Assembly: GCA_016649715.1 (NCBI GenBank)
Contig: JAENXC010000003.1
Location: 124,001-188,000, forward strand
DNA from: Flavobacteriaceae bacterium
Lineage (GTDB): Bacteria; Bacteroidota; Bacteroidia; Flavobacteriales; Flavobacteriaceae
DNA: 64,000 nt
Direction: 5' to 3'
Part shown: piece by piece, positions 60,196 through 64,000 of the stretch
Layout: each line of letters opens with the position of its first letter
Numbering within the stretch: the stretch's first letter is position 1
Notes under the pieces: generated by a model
What the model saw: only the letters and a program-made list of their open reading frames with translations
The model's database searches: none
What the model was told of the DNA's origin: nothing
Position numbers and translations under genes: made by a program

Positions 60196-61947
60196 TTAGT
60201 TTATCAAAATATTTTCTTCGGGATAAGTATATTCAGTTTTCCCAACGCTTTTCAAAAGCCCGATCATCAGGTTCAGCAAACCAATTCTTCCAAAAAACAT
60301 CAAAAATATAACTACATATTTGCTGTATTCAGAGAGTTGGGAGGTTATGCCCATTGAAAGTCCAACCGTTGAGAAGGCCGAAAATGCTTCAAAAGCAATC
60401 TGTATCAGTGAAAATTCGGGATTAAAAATAAGCAATAACAAAATACCAGTGCCAATGCTTGCCAATGAGATTGAAATAATAGCAAAGGCGCGGTGTACGG
60501 CTTCAATGGCAATTCTTCGGGTGCCAATCTCGATATATTTTTTGTCGCGCGCAATGGCAAAAATATTAAGGGTTGCCAATGCAAAAGTGGTGGTTTTGAT
60601 TCCGCCTCCTGTTGATGCGGGCGAAGCCCCAACCCACATTAGTAAAATCATAAAAAGAAGTCCCGGAATGGTAAAGTTAGCCATATCCACGGTGTTGAAA
60701 CCTGCGGTGCGCGATGTTACCGAAGAGAACATTGCGGTGGTAAACTTTCCGAAGGCTGTGGTGTGGGGCAATAGGTTTGTTTGTTGTTCTGAAAAAAGGA
60801 AAAATATGGTTCCCGCGGCAATTAAAATTACCGTTGTATAAAGCACGATTTTGGTATTTAAATTGATTACCCTCGAAATAAATACGCGATCTTTTTTACT
60901 GAAAATATTAGTGATGAATTTTTTAAAATATTGAACAACATTATAAGCGATATGATAGCCAAGACCACCGAAAACAATGAGCCCCATCACAATCCACTGC
61001 ATATAATAGTTGAAGCGCAAACCGCTGTCATAAAGCCCGTTTGAGGACAAAGAAAATCCTGCATTACAGTAGGCCGAAATAGCGTGGAAAATAGCGAAAA
61101 AACCTCTGTGTTTAAAGGATTCTATATGAGCAAGGGAATGATAAATAAAAACCGCCCCGATGCCTTCCAAAATTATAGAAAACACCACAATCTGCATCAC
61201 GGTGCGCATTACGCTGTTCAGTTTTTCGTGGCCCAAAATATCCTTCATATAAAGACTTTCTTTAAAGGAAGCCCCACTTTTGAAGAAATAGGCGAAGAAC
61301 GAAGTGAACGTCAGCATTCCCAATCCACCAATCTGGAACAAAATCATAATGATTGTTTGTCCAAAAGGTGTGAAATCCTTTGCTGTATCCATCACGATTA
61401 GGCCAGTAACTGAAGTAGCGCTCGTGGCGGTAAAAAGGGCATCGGTAAAAGAAATATCGTTTGTGGTGGCGCTTGGCAACATAAGCAGAAAAGTGCCAGC
61501 AAGGGCTATAATGGCGAAACTACCAACGAAAAGGATGGCAGGGTTAAAATAAAGACTGTATATTTTCCGAAGCAGAAACGTGAGTCGAATGAAGAAATAA
61601 AACAGCAAACCGTATTCAATAACGTAGCGCGCATTGAAGAAAGTTTCAACCACAGAGGTTTCGTAGTTCGCCAAAACCATTATTACTTCCAGCACAATGA
61701 GCAATAGCAAGATGGCCAGGTTTATCCTGCTACTCAGTGAGATGTCTTTGTCTTTTTTATAGGTGGAATATTTATAAAAGTTGAAGAGTATCAACGCCAA
61801 CAGCAACGAGGGGAGAACGATAAGTTTATACTGACGGAAATCCTTGAAATTTTCAAAACCGAAGTCGAAAATCAAAAATGCGAGCAGGCCAAGGTCCAAA
61901 AACCAAACCAAGATATTTGTTGGGCTTGTTTTTTTCCAAAGACTCAT
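60196..61947 (-). CDS. trkH: Potassium uptake protein TrkH/KtrB
   Basis: 583 residues, an integral membrane protein with extra N-terminal spans and four M-P-M pore units; pore glycines at ATSVTGLIV, SAYCNAGFS, SRTAGFNTV and FSTVGLSMG (each T-x-G/N-x-G form). The conserved GGGIKTTTFA follows the third pore. Partner of trkA. The start overlaps hemC by 4 bases (ATGA), so it is translated from the same mRNA as hemC. Confidence 0.95.
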   Translation of the reverse strand: MSLWKKTSPTNILVWFLDLGLLAFLIFDFGFENFKDFRQYKLIVLPSLLLALILFNFYKYSTYKKDKDISLSSRINLAILLLLIVLEVIMVLANYETSVVETFFNARYVIEYGLLFYFFIRLTFLLRKIYSLYFNPAILFVGSFAIIALAGTFLLMLPSATTNDISFTDALFTATSATSVTGLIVMDTAKDFTPFGQTIIMILFQIGGLGMLTFTSFFAYFFKSGASFKESLYMKDILGHEKLNSVMRTVMQIVVFSIILEGIGAVFIYHSLAHIESFKHRGFFAIFHAISAYCNAGFSLSSNGLYDSGLRFNYYMQWIVMGLIVFGGLGYHIAYNVVQYFKKFITNIFSKKDRVFISRVINLNTKIVLYTTVILIAAGTIFFLFSEQQTNLLPHTTAFGKFTTAMFSSVTSRTAGFNTVDMANFTIPGLLFMILLMWVGASPASTGGGIKTTTFALATLNIFAIARDKKYIEIGTRRIAIEAVHRAFAIISISLASIGTGILLLLIFNPEFSLIQIAFEAFSAFSTVGLSMGITSQLSEYSKYVVIFLMFFGRIGLLNLMIGLLKSVGKTEYTYPEENILIN

Positions 61948-62891
61948 TGCATTTGTTTTTTTATGGAAAGCATCAGTTCGCGGCCACCGTTTTCGAGGAT
62001 TTCGTTGGCGCAGTTTTTTCCAAAATTCAGACCTGACAGGTTTTGCAATAGGACACGTTTTTCAATCTCTAGTTTTTCTTTTCCGTCCAAAGAGAAAAGA
62101 CAGCCTTTAAAAAGAATTTCATTGCCAATTATTTCTGCAAAAGCACCAATTGGTGCTGTACAACCACCTTCCAAAGTTCGTAAAAATTCGCGTTCAATAC
62201 GCGTGCAAATTTCTGAAGAAGTATCGTTCAGTTTTGAAGTGGCTTCTTTGCAAAAATCATCATTTTCCAAAGCAACAATAACCATTGCGCCCTGTGCAGG
62301 TGCAGGAATCATCCAGCTTAAAGCCTCCCCAACCCCTCCAAAGGAAGGGCTTTTTATTTTTGCGCTATTCATAAATCCTAAACGTTCCAATCCCGCTTTC
62401 GCGAAAATTGCGCCCTGCCAATCATTATCTTTCAGTTTTTGAAGGCGTGTGTTTACATTTCCACGTAAATCTACCACTTTATGATTTGGATAACGATGAA
62501 GCCATTGTGCTTTTCTGCGCAAACTTCCTGTTGCTATCGTGCAAGACTTTTTAAAATCTATTTCGCCATTTGTTACCAAAATATCTTCGGAAGAACCACG
62601 CTCCAAAACAGCCGTTTGAACAATGCCGTTGGGCAAAAGCGTGGGCACGTCTTTCATACTGTGAACGGCTATGTCCACAATACCTTTAATCATTGCAACA
62701 TCCAAGGTTTTAGTGAAAATTCCAGTAATACCCATTTCGTAAAGCGGTTTGTCTAAAACCAGGTCGCCTTCAGATTTTACGGGAACAAGTTGGGTGGTAT
62801 ATCCCAAATTTTCAAGTTTGGATTTTACGGTGTTGGCTTGCCAAAGCGCAAGTTCACTGTCGCGGGTACCAATTCGGATTGTTTTTTTCAA
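61944..62891 (-). CDS. hemC: Hydroxymethylbilane synthase with two in-frame repeat insertions
   Basis: 315 residues. Polymerises four porphobilinogen units using the dipyrromethane cofactor bound to the Cys in EGGCTAPIGAF (about 241). GTRDSELALWQAN and MKDVPTLLP are N-terminal signatures, and GSLRRKAQWL and WMIPAPAQGAM are conserved. KSPSFGGVGEAL (about 180-191) just before WMIPAP, and NLSGL (about 283-288), are encoded by repeats found elsewhere. Overlaps trkH by 4 bases; 2 bases from hemA. Confidence 0.96.
   Translation of the reverse strand: MKKTIRIGTRDSELALWQANTVKSKLENLGYTTQLVPVKSEGDLVLDKPLYEMGITGIFTKTLDVAMIKGIVDIAVHSMKDVPTLLPNGIVQTAVLERGSSEDILVTNGEIDFKKSCTIATGSLRRKAQWLHRYPNHKVVDLRGNVNTRLQKLKDNDWQGAIFAKAGLERLGFMNSAKIKSPSFGGVGEALSWMIPAPAQGAMVIVALENDDFCKEATSKLNDTSSEICTRIEREFLRTLEGGCTAPIGAFAEIIGNEILFKGCLFSLDGKEKLEIEKRVLLQNLSGLNFGKNCANEILENGGRELMLSIKKQMQ
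62028..62046 (-). repeat. AACCTGTCAGGTCTG palindrome inside hemC
   Basis: CAAAACCTGTCAGGTCTG on the minus strand, core AACCTGTCAGGT palindromic, read as QNLSGLN. Relatives are at 57195-57260 and 58788-58806. Confidence 0.75.
62321..62355 (-). repeat. CCTTCCTTTGGAGGGGTTGGG repeat inside hemC
   Basis: On the minus strand AGCCCTTCCTTTGGAGGGGT then TGGGGAGGCTT; core CCTCC/GGAGG. Read in frame as SPSFGGVGEA. Same family as the intergenic copy at 38921-38990. Confidence 0.88.
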
Positions 62892-62893
62892 GG

Positions 62894-64000
62894 TTAGGCG
62901 GTTTCAAGTTGAAAAACCCTTCGGATGAGTTCTATACTTTCGGCGGAGCCTTCTTCGCCCTTTAAATGGTTTGCGAAATGTGTAGTTATTTTTTGAATAA
63001 TGCGGTCGCTGATTATCTCGGCCTGTTCTTCATTGAAACCATTAATTTTTTTGCGTTGATTATCAATTTCCCCAGCTTTAATTTCAGCCAGTTTACTCTT
63101 TAAAGCTTTAATGGTTGGGGCAAATTTTCGGTTGTCCGCCCATTGGTTAAATTCCTTCTCAATTTCAACAATGATTTTTTTCGCCAAAGGAAGTTGCGAC
63201 GCGCGCTGTTCCAAGGTTTGGTCCGTTACTGCTGAAAGATCGTCTAAATGTACAAGCGTTACTAATTCATTTTCCAAAACGTCCCCAGAAACGTTTTTCG
63301 GGATGGAAAGATCTAAAATAAGCAACGGTCTTTTTAGATATAAAAGTTCTTTCGAAATAGTGGGTTGCTGCGCTCCGGTTGCCACAATTAACACATCAGC
63401 TTGGGCAATCTCACTTTGGATGTCTGCATAATCCTTAACTACCAAATTGAATTTTCCAGCAACTTTTTCAGCCTTCTCCTTGGTTCGGTTTATAAGCGTT
63501 ATGTGCTCGTTTTTGGTGTGTTTTATTAGGTTTTCGCAAGTATTCCTTCCTATTTTTCCTGTTCCGAAAAGCAACAGATTTTTTTCAGAAATGTGCGGGA
63601 CGCGCGCCATAATGTATTGCACCGCCGCAAAACTTACTGATGTTGCTCCGGAAGAAATTCCCGTTTCATTCTTTATGCGTTTGCTGGCCTGAATAACGGC
63701 ATTTGCAAGCCGCTCCATAAACGGATTAATAATGTTGTGTTTTTTTGACTCGCGGAAAGCATTGCGCAACTGACTGATGATTTCAAAATCGCCCAAAATC
63801 TGGCTGTCTAGACCCGTCCCCACATTAAAGAGATGCGAAACGGCATCGTTGTTTTTATAAACATAAGCCACTTTTTCGAACTCTTCCACCGTGCCGTTAG
63901 TGTGTTGGCAAAGCAATTTTATAAGTTGAAATGGGTGCTGCGCAAAACCGTAAAGTTCAGTCCGGTTACAAGTGGATATTACAGAAAGTGAAGGAATTCG
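62894..64000 (-). CDS. hemA: Glutamyl-tRNA reductase (5' end beyond window)
   Basis: 369 codons in the window; the frame stays open to the right edge, so the N-terminus is missing. The active-site STCNRTELYG lies near 63,960-63,930. Further features: GLDSQILGDFEIISQLRNAF, the NADPH-binding FGTGKIGRNTCENLIKH and the C-terminal dimerisation helix. Reduces Glu-tRNA to glutamate-1-semialdehyde, first step of the C5 haem pathway. First gene of the haem cluster. Confidence 0.97.
   Translation of the reverse strand, partial: RIPSLSVISTCNRTELYGFAQHPFQLIKLLCQHTNGTVEEFEKVAYVYKNNDAVSHLFNVGTGLDSQILGDFEIISQLRNAFRESKKHNIINPFMERLANAVIQASKRIKNETGISSGATSVSFAAVQYIMARVPHISEKNLLLFGTGKIGRNTCENLIKHTKNEHITLINRTKEKAEKVAGKFNLVVKDYADIQSEIAQADVLIVATGAQQPTISKELLYLKRPLLILDLSIPKNVSGDVLENELVTLVHLDDLSAVTDQTLEQRASQLPLAKKIIVEIEKEFNQWADNRKFAPTIKALKSKLAEIKAGEIDNQRKKINGFNEEQAEIISDRIIQKITTHFANHLKGEEGSAESIELIRRVFQLETA

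Overview
The window is a chromosomal segment from a member of the Bacteroidota, almost certainly family Flavobacteriaceae. The signs are several secreted proteins with the C-terminal type IX secretion (T9SS) sorting domain, the gliding lipoprotein GldH, family markers such as DUF4286, DUF4292 and HU/SPOR proteins, weak ribosome binding sites, and promoters of the Bacteroidetes form (TTTG, about 19-21 bases, TAnnTTTG). The genus cannot be fixed from the sequence alone. There is no integrase, transposase, CRISPR array or rRNA operon.

Layout. 1-10 kb: tRNA-Leu(CAA), an APC permease, a META-domain T9SS protein, HupE/UreJ, a dCMP-deaminase-like protein coupled to a CtpA-type protease, MarC, a DUF3109 protein, a lipoprotein and a large secreted T9SS protein. 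10-17 kb: a TPR protein, then DUF4286, rsmA, mgtE and a thioesterase in a tightly packed run, then a flippase and dut. 17-21.2 kb: an AT-rich restriction-modification-like cassette placed between dut and a sugar nucleotidyltransferase. It holds an N6-adenine methyltransferase, a small putative PD-(D/E)xK nuclease and a third gene broken by a 10-bp tandem duplication. 21-25.8 kb: nucleotidyltransferase, TPR, DUF4292 lipoprotein and an EnvC-like protein. 25.8-38 kb: a subtilisin-like T9SS protease, acyl-CoA thioesterase, HU/SPOR protein, dprA, trpS, plsC, a predicted trans-envelope beta-barrel protein with its ECF sigma factor, and recA. 38-47 kb: trhO, a PSP1 protein, gldH, PBP1A, a CoA-transferase scoA/scoB pair split by a four-helix-bundle gene, and a double-ATPase ABC protein. 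47-54 kb: an M4 metalloprotease, a lipoprotein with a duplicated HGQPGHRCDI motif, a 3'-5' exonuclease, a serine hydrolase, ogt and two small unknowns. 54-64 kb: a minus-strand haem cluster hemA-hemC-(trkH-trkA)-hemD-hemE-DUF6973-EI24-hemF-hemB, with hemA running off the right edge.

The most striking feature beyond the genes is a set of at least nine families of short palindromic or tandem repeats. Many lie between genes, but several are inserted in frame inside genes (two in hemC, two in hemD, one each in a TPR protein and the PSP1 protein, three in the beta-barrel protein), and four provide or overlap a stop codon (marC, HU/SPOR, trhO, scoA). The best candidates for something undescribed are this repeat system acting on coding sequence, the broken three-gene restriction-like cassette, and the four-helix-bundle gene bounded by inverted repeats inside the sco operon.
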